From positions 33,029 to 97,028 of the forward strand of contig JAJACP010000007.1 in assembly GCA_022601445.1 (NCBI GenBank): a stretch of 64,000 nt of DNA. Direction: 5' to 3'. The position numbers and the translations under genes were made by a program. The notes under the pieces were generated by a model. That model did no database searches, was not told where the DNA came from, and worked only from the letters and a program-made list of their open reading frames with translations. Of this stretch, positions 1 to 8,281 are shown piece by piece (the first letter of the stretch is position 1; each line of letters starts with the position of its first letter). The DNA is from Chlamydiales bacterium (GTDB lineage: Bacteria > Chlamydiota > Chlamydiia > Chlamydiales > JAAKFR01).

Positions 1-2
1 TG

Positions 3-1187
3 ATCATTGGCAGGCAAGCGCAACGGGGTGCTGTCGGCGTGTTTGCCCATCTTTCAGGTGAGTCGAGTCCTTGGCGGACGGTGGGATGGCTAGGTGTCGC
101 TGCCTCCTTTTTGATTCTCTCTTACTACTGCGTGGTAGCTGGCTGGGGCCTCAACTATCTGATGCTTTCACTCAATCAGATCTACGAAACACGTACAGCG
201 GCGGAAATTTCAGGCATTTTTAACATTCTTTCTAGTTCAGGAGGGATCTCTCTTTTTTGGGCATTTGTCTTTTTGCTCATGACCTTTGGCGTGATTTTTC
301 AAGGAGTCCGCAAAGGGATTGAATTGTGGAGCCGTATTTTAACCATTGCGCTCTTAGCTTTACTGATCACCCTTTGCTTATATGCGACGACCTTGGAGGG
401 ATTTGGCAAGGCGATCGACTTTCTTTTTCATCCTCATCTGCACACCATTAAACCTTCTGGGATTATTGAAGCGCTCGGTCTCTCTCTGTTTACCCTCAGT
501 TTAGCGCAAGGGATCATCATCACATACGGAAGTTATCTCAAAAGCTCAGAAGATGTGGCTAAAACGGCTCTGATTGTGGGGATCATGGTCGTTGTAGTCT
601 CCATGATCACCGTTCTGACCATTTTTCCTGTGATTTTCACTTTCGATCTTCCTGTTCACGGAGGGGCGGGGTTGATCTTTGAAACGTTGCCGCTGTTGTT
701 TAAGTCGCTTCCCGGTTCGATGATCGTTTCAACGCTTTTCTTTACTCTCTTCGTGTTTACAGCGCTCACCTCTGCGATGGCTCTGCTTGAGGTGGTGGTC
801 GCAAACCTCATTGATCTCTACCACTGGAGTCGAAAAAAAGCCGTCTGCTGCTCCACAATTGCCGTTTTCATCTTCAGCATTCCCAGCGCTCTTGCAGGAT
901 CGCAAGACCTTTTTAAAGACTGGCTCCCGATGTATGGAACCAATTTTTTTGGCACCATTGATAGCCTTGTTTCGGTTTGGCTTCTCCCCATTGGAGGGTT
1001 TTTAACAGCTCTTTTCATTGGATGGCGTTTGAAAAGAGAAACCGTGCAAGACGAATTTCTCAAAGGGACAACGCTCGGTTATCTCTTTGGTGGCTGGTAC
1101 TTTCTGATTCGATGGGTGGCGCCGGTTGCGGTCATCCTCATCTTTCTGCAGAAAGGGGGATTTATCAACCTAGATTCCCTGTTCTAA
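3..1187 (+). CDS. Sodium:neurotransmitter symporter family (NSS/SNF) transporter, 5' end cut by window
   Basis: Secondary transporter of the inner membrane expected to couple Na+ entry to amino-acid uptake. The reading frame is open from base 3 with no start in the window, so the N-terminus (roughly the first one or two helices carrying the Na+ sites) lies upstream. The visible 394 residues begin in a region resembling the family's segment before TM3 (SPWRTVGWLGVAASF) and hold about ten hydrophobic helices. The first in-frame candidate start is a GTG at 39, but homology to the family begins before it. It converges with the permease at 1189 with only one base between the stops. The exact substrate cannot be read from sequence; chlamydiae carry related amino-acid importers. 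Confidence 0.85.
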   Translation: MIGRQAQRGAVGVFAHLSGESSPWRTVGWLGVAASFLILSYYCVVAGWGLNYLMLSLNQIYETRTAAEISGIFNILSSSGGISLFWAFVFLLMTFGVIFQGVRKGIELWSRILTIALLALLITLCLYATTLEGFGKAIDFLFHPHLHTIKPSGIIEALGLSLFTLSLAQGIIITYGSYLKSSEDVAKTALIVGIMVVVVSMITVLTIFPVIFTFDLPVHGGAGLIFETLPLLFKSLPGSMIVSTLFFTLFVFTALTSAMALLEVVVANLIDLYHWSRKKAVCCSTIAVFIFSIPSALAGSQDLFKDWLPMYGTNFFGTIDSLVSVWLLPIGGFLTALFIGWRLKRETVQDEFLKGTTLGYLFGGWYFLIRWVAPVAVILIFLQKGGFINLDSLF

Positions 1188-1188
1188 A

Positions 1189-3384
1189 TCACTTAAAGAT
1201 TTCTTGGAAGTCGACGGGCTCCGCTCCGCAAACAAAGATCGCATTTTTTAATCCCTTTAACTTGCGAACCATCTGACTGTAGACGCTCTTATAGTCGCCC
1301 GTTTCCTCCGTGCAAGGGGGGAGATTGATAAAGGCAAGGTCAGCGTCAGCTGAGAAAAAGCCGATGGTTTTGATCTCGTCTTCTTCAGTGGCTACATAGA
1401 TTTTGAAGTCGACGTTAAAACGGCTCTGAGCAAAGAATTCCTCTAGATATTTAAGTCTTTGTTCACGCGCAATCTCGCTGCTCACAATCGACTTTAACGT
1501 GAGGTGGCTATTTTTGAGTCCATAACTCGATTGAAACATATGGGCCAAAACTAATGAAAGTTCGCTGCTTTTTCGGTTGTCTGAGTCCCACCAGATGTCG
1601 ACTTGGACTTTTTTGGCAAAAAGTTCACCATCAGACTTCAGTACCAAGGCATTTTTGCCCGAATTGTAAGCCAGGGAGATCAAATCTCCATTCAGCTCGT
1701 TTTGATTGCCTTCTGCGTGGGTTAGAAGAACAGTATTGTGTTGCAAAGGCCCAATGCCGTGAGAGGCGATGAGATGTTTGTAGGTCTTCAGAACGTGTTC
1801 TTCGTGCCTGACATCGACAAAGGCTTGTAACTTCCGTTTTTTCAACGTAGAAAAGATTGATTTTTTAATGGTGGCACAATTGCAGGGAGTCTTTTTGTCG
1901 ATAATATTACAAAAAGAGAGAAAGCTGTTTCCTTTAGTGATTTTCTGTGTGAAATCAAGTAGGTAATTGGGAGGAGTGAGGGTAGAAGAGAGCACTTGTA
2001 GGTGGGGGCGCCACGAGTGAGCGCTTGTCTTGGATTGCATCAAGCGATACAGAATAGAGCGACTAAAATACATCATAATGGCAGAACACATGTGATCCCA
2101 GTTAGCGCTCAGCTTCCGACCTCTAAAGAAATAGAGGCAGAACACGACAAGCGTTGAGATGAAAGTCGCTCCTGGATTGATCATAAACATTGCCATTAGG
2201 CAGAGAAGTGCACCCGATAAAGAAACAATGGCAGGCACACTAAAAGAAGGACGCCAGCTAGGACTTTGAATCAACGTTTCCATTCCAGCAACGAGATTCA
2301 AAATGCCATACGAAATTAGGAAAAACATCGTCAATAGCGGGGCAATCAAATCGATTTTTCCGAAGTACAAGCAAGGAGCAACAAGCAAAAGGGTAAAGAG
2401 AAAAGCGACCCGTGGTTCTTGTTTTTTACGGCTCTCTTTTCCCAAAAAGCGAAAGAGTACACCATCTTCTCCGAGTGCTTGTAAAGTTCGCGGGGCGCCG
2501 AGTAATCCTCCCAGAGCGCTAGAAAGAGTTGCGCCCCAAATACCTAGTATAATGAGGCTTGAGTACTTAGCTAGGTGAGCGCACACCATACTATCTGTGG
2601 CCAGGACATTTTGAGGAGCACGCTCCCACAAGAGCCAGGCCAGCAGTGAGTAGGCGACAAGTCCCACCAAAACAGAGACAATAGAGCCAATCGGAAGCGA
2701 TTTTCTTGGGTTTTTGAGCACTCCAGACATAGAAACGCCCGCCTCAATACCAGTCACGGCGGGGAAAAAAATGGCGAACGCAGCCCAGTAGCCCAGTTTG
2801 GGTCCAACTATAATGACAGTTTCGTTTGACATAATGGGATCACCGATCACGATTGAGACCAAAGAAGCAAGGATGGCTAGGAAGATAAGAAACTGCGTTT
2901 TGAGGACAATGTTCGTGGAAAAGAAACCTAACATTCCCAAGATCAAAAGAGTTCCCATGCGGATTTGCATCTCGTCAAAAGCGGGATAAAAGGCGTGCAG
3001 TGTCTCGGAAAAACCGAGAATATAGAAGGCGATTCCAAACGCTTGTGCCAGGTAAATCGGAATGCCGATAGCTGTTCCAAAGTCAATGCCGAGAGATCTG
3101 GAGATGATGTAGTAAGCACCTCCTTTTTTGATTTTCATGTTGGTGGCAACGGTCGAAATAGAAAGGGCCGTGATAAAAGTGATCAGCGAAGCGATGCTGA
3201 TAATAGAGAGCGTTGGAACAAGTCCGATATTACCCAGAATCGTTCCCAAACGTAGGTACATAATGACGCCAAAGATGGACAGAGCGCTAGGTAAAAAGAC
3301 TCCAAAAAAAGTGCCATATCGGGGCGCCTCTGTTTTTGCTTCAGAAGCTTCTTGAGTAGACAGAGAACTTTGTAGTGTAGACAT
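1189..3384 (-). CDS. Cation-chloride cotransporter / amino-acid permease-like (APC superfamily, SLC12-type)
   Basis: 731-residue membrane transporter. Residues about 25-430 form some twelve hydrophobic helices; the stretch GGAYYIISRSLG at about 88-99 is typical of TM3 in the SLC12 (Na-K-Cl) branch of the APC superfamily. Residues about 440-731 are a hydrophilic cytoplasmic domain, as in eukaryotic cation-chloride cotransporters and their bacterial relatives. It probably moves K+/Na+ with Cl- or an amino acid; substrate is inferred from family only. The start ATG at 3384 precedes the first helix by about 24 polar residues. It is transcribed toward the NSS transporter; the two genes nearly touch at their 3' ends, so they are separate transcripts. 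Confidence 0.8.
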   Translation of the reverse strand: MSTLQSSLSTQEASEAKTEAPRYGTFFGVFLPSALSIFGVIMYLRLGTILGNIGLVPTLSIISIASLITFITALSISTVATNMKIKKGGAYYIISRSLGIDFGTAIGIPIYLAQAFGIAFYILGFSETLHAFYPAFDEMQIRMGTLLILGMLGFFSTNIVLKTQFLIFLAILASLVSIVIGDPIMSNETVIIVGPKLGYWAAFAIFFPAVTGIEAGVSMSGVLKNPRKSLPIGSIVSVLVGLVAYSLLAWLLWERAPQNVLATDSMVCAHLAKYSSLIILGIWGATLSSALGGLLGAPRTLQALGEDGVLFRFLGKESRKKQEPRVAFLFTLLLVAPCLYFGKIDLIAPLLTMFFLISYGILNLVAGMETLIQSPSWRPSFSVPAIVSLSGALLCLMAMFMINPGATFISTLVVFCLYFFRGRKLSANWDHMCSAIMMYFSRSILYRLMQSKTSAHSWRPHLQVLSSTLTPPNYLLDFTQKITKGNSFLSFCNIIDKKTPCNCATIKKSIFSTLKKRKLQAFVDVRHEEHVLKTYKHLIASHGIGPLQHNTVLLTHAEGNQNELNGDLISLAYNSGKNALVLKSDGELFAKKVQVDIWWDSDNRKSSELSLVLAHMFQSSYGLKNSHLTLKSIVSSEIAREQRLKYLEEFFAQSRFNVDFKIYVATEEDEIKTIGFFSADADLAFINLPPCTEETGDYKSVYSQMVRKLKGLKNAIFVCGAEPVDFQEIFK

Positions 3385-3467
3385 AGAAATCCTGGTTAAC
3401 TTGAGCAGATACTACCCAGACTTTTTTTATGTGGATACAGAAAAGTTTTTGCAGTATACCTGAGAGC

Positions 3468-3707
3468 ATGGAAATTTCAGAGATAAGAGGGGCCAAAGCC
3501 ATTGGTGCCCTGAAAAAGAAAGAAGGTGTGCAGCAAACAGCGCCGCAAGATCGTCTCTCGATCTCTCCTGAGTCTGAAAAAAGAGCGGCTTGGGTGGAGA
3601 TATTGAAAGAGATGCCTGATGTGCGTCCTGAGAAAATCGAGGTCGCTCTACAATCGAGCCCCTCTAGCTTTGAGCTTGCACAAAAAATGCTTACAGCTGA
3701 TAGCTAA
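3468..3707 (+). CDS. Small FlgM-like protein (possible anti-sigma-28 factor)
   Basis: 79-residue soluble protein. I chose the ATG at 3468 over an upstream in-frame ATG at 3429 because the sequence starts to look folded there and GAGAG lies just ahead. The C-terminal half (DRLSISPESEKRAAW, then a PDVRPEKIE-type segment and a final helix AQKMLTADS) resembles the sigma-28-binding region of FlgM, where a Ser-rich linker is followed by PEVR..KV and an ending 'A.KLL'. Chlamydiae encode a sigma-28 factor, so a partner is plausible, but this is my pattern match and not a proven homology. Its 3' end overlaps the convergent phosphoesterase by 17 bases. Confidence 0.55.
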   Translation: MEISEIRGAKAIGALKKKEGVQQTAPQDRLSISPESEKRAAWVEILKEMPDVRPEKIEVALQSSPSSFELAQKMLTADS

Positions 3708-4551
3708 AACGTTTCTGCCAGTCCATTACCCATGAAAAGCCCTTCTTATCCCTGCGGAAGAGAAGTCTTTCCACTAGGCACTCAGTCTCTTGTAGCTCAA
3801 ATAGATAGAAAGTCCCGTCCGGTCTGTGAGCCGCAGAACCACTGTTAAAGACAAGCGGGAGCCCCTCACTACGCCGGTCCTTAATGTAATAGCTGTGGTC
3901 GTGGCCATGCATATAAAGTTTCACTTGAGAATAGCGCTTTAACACCTCTTGAAGCTCCACAGCACCCTTCAAATCGTGCATGTGGCGCCCTGTTGGATAG
4001 AGGGGAAAGTGGTTACCCACAATAACCCGCTCATCTTTTGGGATTTCACTTAAAACCCGCTCTAGCTCCTCCTCCATTTCAGGGTAAAAACGGCCTAAAG
4101 CAAAAAAAGGAGGTGTGGCGCAGGCGCAGTCTAGACCGATCCACCACCACCCCTTGCCCAAAGCTTTTTTCTCGATCCGCTTGTGTTTAAGCGCCTCTGA
4201 GGGGAAAAAGTCGTAGAAACGGCGCGTTTTTTCCACCGACTTGGTGTAACAGTCATGGTTGCCAGGCAAGTAATGAACCGGTTGTGAAAAGGACTCCACA
4301 AACGCTTTGCCTTCCGCAAACTCCGAATCGAGTGAGAGAGAAGAGAAGTCGCCTGTCACGCAGACATGCTCAACATCTAAGGAATCAAAGAGCTCGGGTA
4401 AATGAGCTAGGTGTTTGGTTTGATATGCATGCCGCCTAAACAAGAGCAGGTTTAAGTTTCCCACCCACCTCTTTGTTATGAATTGGTTAGGGTGTGCTGT
4501 GATATGTGAAAAATGTGGGTCCGAGAGATGAACGAGTCTAAGTGTTTCCAT
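3691..4551 (-). CDS. Metallophosphoesterase (calcineurin-like phosphohydrolase)
   Basis: 286-residue cytoplasmic phosphohydrolase with the full set of two-metal site motifs in order: DPH at residues 11-13, GDF, GNHD, the NHFP histidine and GHDH. The start is the ATG at 4551 with AAGGA four bases upstream; an in-frame GTG at 4602 would add 17 unconserved residues and lacks a ribosome-binding site. In C. trachomatis a predicted phosphohydrolase (CT754, from memory) sits next to the groEL3-murF block, and here it is again just beyond the groEL paralog. The phosphoester substrate is unknown; the short form without a signal peptide argues for nucleotide- or lipid-phosphate turnover in the cytoplasm. 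Confidence 0.85.
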   Translation of the reverse strand: METLRLVHLSDPHFSHITAHPNQFITKRWVGNLNLLLFRRHAYQTKHLAHLPELFDSLDVEHVCVTGDFSSLSLDSEFAEGKAFVESFSQPVHYLPGNHDCYTKSVEKTRRFYDFFPSEALKHKRIEKKALGKGWWWIGLDCACATPPFFALGRFYPEMEEELERVLSEIPKDERVIVGNHFPLYPTGRHMHDLKGAVELQEVLKRYSQVKLYMHGHDHSYYIKDRRSEGLPLVFNSGSAAHRPDGTFYLFELQETECLVERLLFRRDKKGFSWVMDWQKRFSYQL

Positions 4552-4986
4552 GGGGTCCTTATAACACAGTTCCGAATATTGAAATGATGAATCTTTTTTC
4601 ACGCACTGGATTGGTATGTGAAATTATTAACTTTTAATAAAATTATATAATGTATTTAGTTAGATAATAGCGTTGTAAACGCTTATTTGATAAGAGATTT
4701 TTTCTAATTCTAGATTGGGTCAACTGACCAGTTCGGGTTGTAGGAGCGCTCTTAGAGTAGGGGGAGCTGTTTTCTATCTGAAAACATCTCCAAAATTTCA
4801 AGAAAAGTTTCGGAATGGATCAGAGTAAATGGACATTTAGGAATCGTCTTACATTGGTTGTTACCTCAAAAGGTAAAAAATCTAGCTAATTGCTGTGCCT
4901 CCTACCTGGGTTCTCCCGTTTCTCAGCTACAGGTCTTCTTATAGAAAAAGGGTATCGAATTGGCGTTTCAAAATGGTATTCAAACC

Positions 4987-5274
4987 TTATATCGCCGGTT
5001 CTTGAAGAGCTGATCTTTCGATTGCTGCCCAAAACGGGCAGTCAGCATCTAAACGCTGCTGAAGGGAAGAAGGAAGAGGCTCAGGGGTGACACTGAGCCC
5101 AAGATGTTGATTCCAGATCTCCGCTCCAAGTGGAGGGACCTCATGCATTCGGTCTATTTGATTAGATTCAGATGAGAATAATCCACACACAAACTGAGAG
5201 CAGCTACTTATTGCGCTTATGTTTCCTCCTACAATTATAAGTATCTTAACATAAGTTAGATTGATTCTCAGCAA
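4987..5274 (-). pseudogene. Fragment of a chlamydial hypothetical protein
   Basis: A 95-codon minus-strand frame whose second half (AEIWNQHLGL ... DADCPFW, about residues 50-82) recalls, from memory, a family of hypothetical proteins repeated in environmental chlamydial genomes, where a segment ending in CPFW is followed by a conserved domain of some 150 residues. Here the frame ends soon after CPFW; a short open stretch in another frame continues to about 4885 (FEYHFETPIRYPF), consistent with frameshift and decay. There is no clear ribosome-binding site. I regard it as a gene relic; function unknown and family assignment uncertain. Confidence 0.4.
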
Positions 5275-5399
5275 AAAATGTTTGTTTAATAGCGCAGGTT
5301 TCTTTATCTTTTTTGTTATCAGTGGCTTGCGATTTTAAAAAAATAATTAAGAGCAATTGCTTTGCCTATTTACGTGGTTTAGTATTAAATATAAGTAAT

Positions 5400-5414
5400 A
5401 GAGGTTAAACCTCT
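5400..5414. promoter_or_regulatory. Perfect inverted repeat upstream of the small basic gene
   Basis: AGAGGTT-A-AACCTCT, a 7-bp perfect palindrome with a one-base centre, 34 bases ahead of the ATG at 5449 and just downstream of AT-rich sequence (TATTAAATATAAG) that could hold a -10 box. Its position around the expected transcription start fits a repressor site or a 5' mRNA hairpin. No protein can be assigned. Confidence 0.35.
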
Positions 5415-5448
5415 TAATTCTCTTTAAATACAAGGAAGGAGAAGGAAC

Positions 5449-5610
5449 ATGGCTAGAAGACAAAATGCAAGACCAGGTCGGGGAAATCCAACACGCCGTC
5501 AGGAGCCGCCTCGTCGTGAAGCGAGCCCTAACCCGCAGCCTGTTGAAAAGCAACCTAAGCGTCAAGAGCGCTCAGAGGAGCACAAATCAGACCGAAACCA
5601 TCGGTCATAA
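5449..5610 (+). CDS. Small, very basic Arg/Pro/Gln-rich protein
   Basis: 53 residues, starting MARRQNARPGRGNPTRR and ending RNHRS, with about a quarter of residues Arg or Lys and many Pro, Gln and Asn; no hydrophobic core is visible, so it is probably disordered and nucleic-acid binding. It is supported as a gene by a strong ribosome-binding stretch (GGAAGGAGAAGGAAC directly before the ATG), a palindrome upstream, and two abutting hairpins downstream. I do not recognise the family. Histone-like basic proteins are well known in chlamydiae, but this does not show the Hc1 or Hc2 repeat pattern. The opposite strand also has an open frame, which I regard as a shadow. Confidence 0.6.
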   Translation: MARRQNARPGRGNPTRRQEPPRREASPNPQPVEKQPKRQERSEEHKSDRNHRS

Positions 5611-5619
5611 AAAGTTAGT

Positions 5620-5674
5620 GCTTAGATCTTAAGGGTCTAAGCGGGGAGTGGGATGCGCTAGCGTTCCACTCCCC
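5620..5674. terminator. Two abutting hairpins, probable bidirectional terminator
   Basis: GCTTAGA/TCTAAGC (5620-5642) is followed at once by GGGGAGTGG/CCACTCCCC (5643-5674). The second stem is 9 bp, GC-rich and followed on the plus strand by TTATTTTACT. The hairpins lie between the small basic gene (plus) and groEL (minus), so they probably end both transcripts. Confidence 0.65.
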
Positions 5675-5682
5675 ACCTTATT

Positions 5683-7272
5683 TTACTCTTCGTCTTCTGG
5701 AGCATCTCCAATCAGCGCTTCAGAAATCAAGACAATGCCTGCTACAGAGGCGGCATGCATTAAGCAGTTTTTCACCACTTTCACAGGATCAATCACTCCG
5801 GCTTTAAGCAGGTCTTCCATTTTCTCTGTCAGAGCATTGAATCCCATAGAGCCTGCTTCTGCCTTCACATCGGCTAAAACAACAGAGCCATCCAGTCCTG
5901 TGTTGGTGACGATCTGTCGAAGTGGCGCCTCACACGCGCGCATTAGAAGCTCGGCTCCAATTGCCTCATCACCTTCTAATTTCATTGATTGAAGAACTTT
6001 GCTTGCATGCAATAAAGCGGTTCCTCCACCGGCAACAATCCCTTCTTCCATAGCTGCTTTAGTAGAACTCAAGCTATCTTCGAACATTTGTTTCTTCTGC
6101 TTGAGCTCTGGCTCTGTAGCTGCACCAACGCGGATAACAGCAACTCCACCCTTGAGTTTCGCTTTACGCTCCAGCAGTTTCTCTTGGTCGTAAGAGCTGG
6201 TCGATTGGGCGTGTTCACTCTCAATTTGTGCGATGCGTGCATCGATCGCTTCATGATCTCCTTGTCCACCGACAAGTGTGGTGGTCTCTTTAGTGATAAG
6301 AACGCGCTCACATGTTCCTAGGTTGTCAACAGTCGCATCTTTTAAATAGATTCCTGCCTCTTCAGAGATAACGGTCCCACCTGTTAAAGCAGCGATGTCT
6401 TGGAGCATCGCTTTACGGCGATCTCCAAATCCAGGGGCTTTTACCGCTGTGACTTTCAGTGTACCGCGAATTTTGTTGACCACAAGAGTTGCTAAGGCAT
6501 CAGCTTCCATATCTTCGCAGATAATCAAAAGCTCGCGGCCACTTGTGGCAACTGCTTGTAAAACAGGAAGCAGTTCTTGAATCGAGGAGACTTTTTTATC
6601 AACTAGAAGAAGATAAGGACTCTCCATCTCGATCGTCATCTTCTCTTGGTCTGTCACAAAGTAGGCGCTGATGTAGCCGCGATCAAATTGCATCCCTTCC
6701 ACCATCTCAATGACAGTTTCCGTTCCTTTGGCCTCTTCAATGGTGACAACACCTTCTTTGCCGACCTTCTCAATAGCATCTGCAATATAGGTTCCGATCT
6801 CTTCGTGACCAGAGGCAGAAACCGTGGCGATGTTTTTTGTATCGTCACGCCCTTTAACTGGAATGGCTTTCTCTTCCAGCTCTTTGAGAACCATTTCAAC
6901 TGCTTTGTCCATGCCGCGCTTGATGCTAATCGGGCTCGTTCCGGCCGCAATATGCTTGATTCCATGCTGAACTAATGCGTCAAGAAGCAAGGTACCAGTG
7001 GTCGTTCCATCTCCACACTTATCTTTCAGCTTGCTGGCAACCTCTTGAGCCATGGCCACACCCATATTCTCATATTGGTCGGGAAGCTCAACATCCTTAA
7101 CAATACTGTTTCCGTCGTTTGTGATTGTAGGCGCCCCCCAGCTCTTTTCTAGTCCGACATTTCGTCCCTTTGGCCCTAAAGTAGAGCGGACAGCATCTGC
7201 AAGCTGTTGAATCCCTTTAGCTAATTTATCACGCGCTTCTTGTTCAAAGACAATTTCTTTTGCATCAGACAT
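5683..7272 (-). CDS. groEL: Chaperonin GroEL paralog (chlamydial GroEL3-type)
   Basis: 529-residue Hsp60 subunit. Conserved features include [10 protein letters not shown] (nucleotide-binding Asp), GDGTTT, the apical-domain region around residues 190-370, and [13 protein letters not shown]. The start is the ATG at 7272 preceded by AGAGG; the GTG nine bases upstream has no such signal. It is not followed by groES and has no CIRCE element upstream, and the C-terminus ends in an acidic tail (APEDEE) rather than the usual GGM repeat, so it is a paralog rather than the main chaperonin. In C. trachomatis groEL3 (CT755) also sits beside murF. It probably has a specialised client set or a moonlighting role; that part is inference. 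It follows rsmI by 49 bases on the same strand. Confidence 0.93.
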   Translation of the reverse strand: MSDAKEIVFEQEARDKLAKGIQQLADAVRSTLGPKGRNVGLEKSWGAPTITNDGNSIVKDVELPDQYENMGVAMAQEVASKLKDKCGDGTTTGTLLLDALVQHGIKHIAAGTSPISIKRGMDKAVEMVLKELEEKAIPVKGRDDTKNIATVSASGHEEIGTYIADAIEKVGKEGVVTIEEAKGTETVIEMVEGMQFDRGYISAYFVTDQEKMTIEMESPYLLLVDKKVSSIQELLPVLQAVATSGRELLIICEDMEADALATLVVNKIRGTLKVTAVKAPGFGDRRKAMLQDIAALTGGTVISEEAGIYLKDATVDNLGTCERVLITKETTTLVGGQGDHEAIDARIAQIESEHAQSTSSYDQEKLLERKAKLKGGVAVIRVGAATEPELKQKKQMFEDSLSSTKAAMEEGIVAGGGTALLHASKVLQSMKLEGDEAIGAELLMRACEAPLRQIVTNTGLDGSVVLADVKAEAGSMGFNALTEKMEDLLKAGVIDPVKVVKNCLMHAASVAGIVLISEALIGDAPEDEE

Positions 7273-7321
7273 CGAATTCACCTCTTAAAATTTTAAGTTT
7301 AGAGAAAAAGAGTATAGCAGG

Positions 7322-7981
7322 TTAGCCAGAGACCATCAATACAATTTCCCCTTTGGGGGGTTTCTTCGAAAAATGTTCGAAAAGCTCCTTGGCAGAACCC
7401 TCAACATATTCTTCAAACTTCTTTGTCAACTCTCTGGCCACAACGCACCGCCGCTCAGGCTCCAGTTCCACCAAAATCTTTAAACTCGCGACCAACCTAA
7501 AGGGCGACTCATAACAAATGGATGTTCCTGGATAGGCCAAGATTTCCTCGAAAAGGCGCGTCAACTTTCCCTTCTTTCTAGGTAGAAAGCCAAAAAACTG
7601 GAAGCGAGACGTATCCAATCCCGAAGCCGAGAGAGCCGTAATGGCCGCGCACGCGCCCGGTATACTGACCACATCGACACCTTCCCGCCTGCACGCTGCG
7701 ACTAGTCGCTCTCCAGGATCCGAAATTCCGGGCGTGCCTGCATCCGATACCAAGCCGATCTCCATTCCCTCTAACAAATCCTCTACGACCCCGCCTAGCT
7801 TTCCTCCCTCGCTATGGGCATTAAAGCTCTTCATTCTAACTTTTAAATCGTAGTGTTTTAATAAGATGCCCGTTCGCCGTGTGTCTTCACACAACAAATA
7901 GTCTAGATTCTGGACAACCTCCACGGCTCGCGCCGTGAAGTCGCCCAAATTCCCAATAGGAGTGGATATGAGATACAACAT
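7322..7981 (-). CDS. rsmI: 16S rRNA (cytidine1402-2'-O)-methyltransferase RsmI
   Basis: 219-residue SAM-dependent tetrapyrrole-methylase-fold enzyme that methylates the ribose of C1402 in the decoding centre of 16S rRNA. The N-terminus YLISTPIGNLGD, the DAGTPGISDPGE segment and the terminal GEIVLMVSG are diagnostic. The start is the ATG at 7981: the longer open frame reads back through the tRNA-Cys gene and its first 27 codons are translated tRNA. The protein is shorter than many RsmI proteins (about 280 residues) and lacks the C-terminal helical extension. There is no strong ribosome-binding site; the gene begins ten bases after the tRNA 3' end and is probably co-transcribed with it. Confidence 0.9.
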   Translation of the reverse strand: MLYLISTPIGNLGDFTARAVEVVQNLDYLLCEDTRRTGILLKHYDLKVRMKSFNAHSEGGKLGGVVEDLLEGMEIGLVSDAGTPGISDPGERLVAACRREGVDVVSIPGACAAITALSASGLDTSRFQFFGFLPRKKGKLTRLFEEILAYPGTSICYESPFRLVASLKILVELEPERRCVVARELTKKFEEYVEGSAKELFEHFSKKPPKGEIVLMVSG

Positions 7982-7990
7982 AAGAAAAAA

Positions 7991-8062
7991 AAGGTGGCAC
8001 CCAGATTCGAACTGGGGAATGGAGGCTTTGCAGGCCTCTGCCTTACCACTTGGCCATGCCAC
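7991..8062 (-). tRNA. tRNA-Cys (anticodon GCA)
   Basis: 72-base cloverleaf read on the minus strand: acceptor 5' strand GGTGGCA pairs with the 3' strand TGCCACC, the anticodon loop is CTGCAAA giving GCA (Cys), and the T-arm has the GTTCGAATC loop. The discriminator is U, as needed for cysteinyl-tRNA synthetase recognition (cysS is also in this window). CCA is not encoded. Confidence 0.96.
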
Positions 8063-8073
8063 CCTGTGTTTTT

Positions 8074-8166
8074 TGGATCTTTTTGTGGAGATTCGACGAA
8101 CGGCGGTGAGTCCTAGTGAGGAACTATGTCTTCACCGCCGTTCGTCAAATCTCCGCAAAAATCTTC
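8074..8166. repeat. Long imperfect inverted repeat between tRNA-Cys and murF
   Basis: The core arms at 8086-8108 and 8131-8153 match in 22 of 23 bases (GACGAACGGCGGTGA is the inner part of the left arm). The similarity continues outward with small gaps to about 35 bp per arm, around a 22-base centre. It sits upstream of the tRNA and murF, which are divergent. It could be a cruciform, a terminator-like hairpin or a miniature mobile element; no target-site duplication is evident. Confidence 0.7.
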
Positions 8167-8281
8167 CAAAAAATACTCCACCGTTCTCATAAGAAACAAA
8201 AGCTCTATCTGAGAACCGTAAAGCCTAAGACTAACAACAGGGTCGATAAAAGACAATTGATATTTCACCACAAATAGGGTT

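Larger units (their letters stand above)
4552..5448. other. Gene-poor intergenic stretch with decayed sequence
   Basis: About 900 bases between the phosphoesterase start and the small basic gene. It is AT-rich at 4610-4700 and 5280-5400 and more GC-rich in the middle. The only coding-like signal is a minus-strand fragment at 4987-5274 described separately. A plus-strand frame at 4890-5090 has no ribosome-binding site or recognisable composition and I do not call it. The right end (5340-5448) is the likely promoter region of the small basic gene. Confidence 0.5.

Noticed and set aside
4890..5090. Plus-strand 66-residue frame in the gene-poor stretch
   Set aside because: No ribosome-binding site and it lies opposite the gene relic; no recognisable features.
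5347..5565. Minus-strand 72-residue frame opposite the small basic gene
   Set aside because: No ribosome-binding site, Arg-rich composition that mirrors the plus-strand gene, and the plus-strand gene has strong signals.
7282..7321. CIRCE heat-shock operator upstream of groEL
   Set aside because: No TTAGCACTC-N9-GAGTGCTAA pattern; the short gap only has the ribosome-binding region.
7982..8062. N-terminal extension of RsmI starting MAWPSGKAEACKAS
   Set aside because: These codons are the tRNA-Cys gene read as protein; RsmI homology starts at the ATG at 7981.
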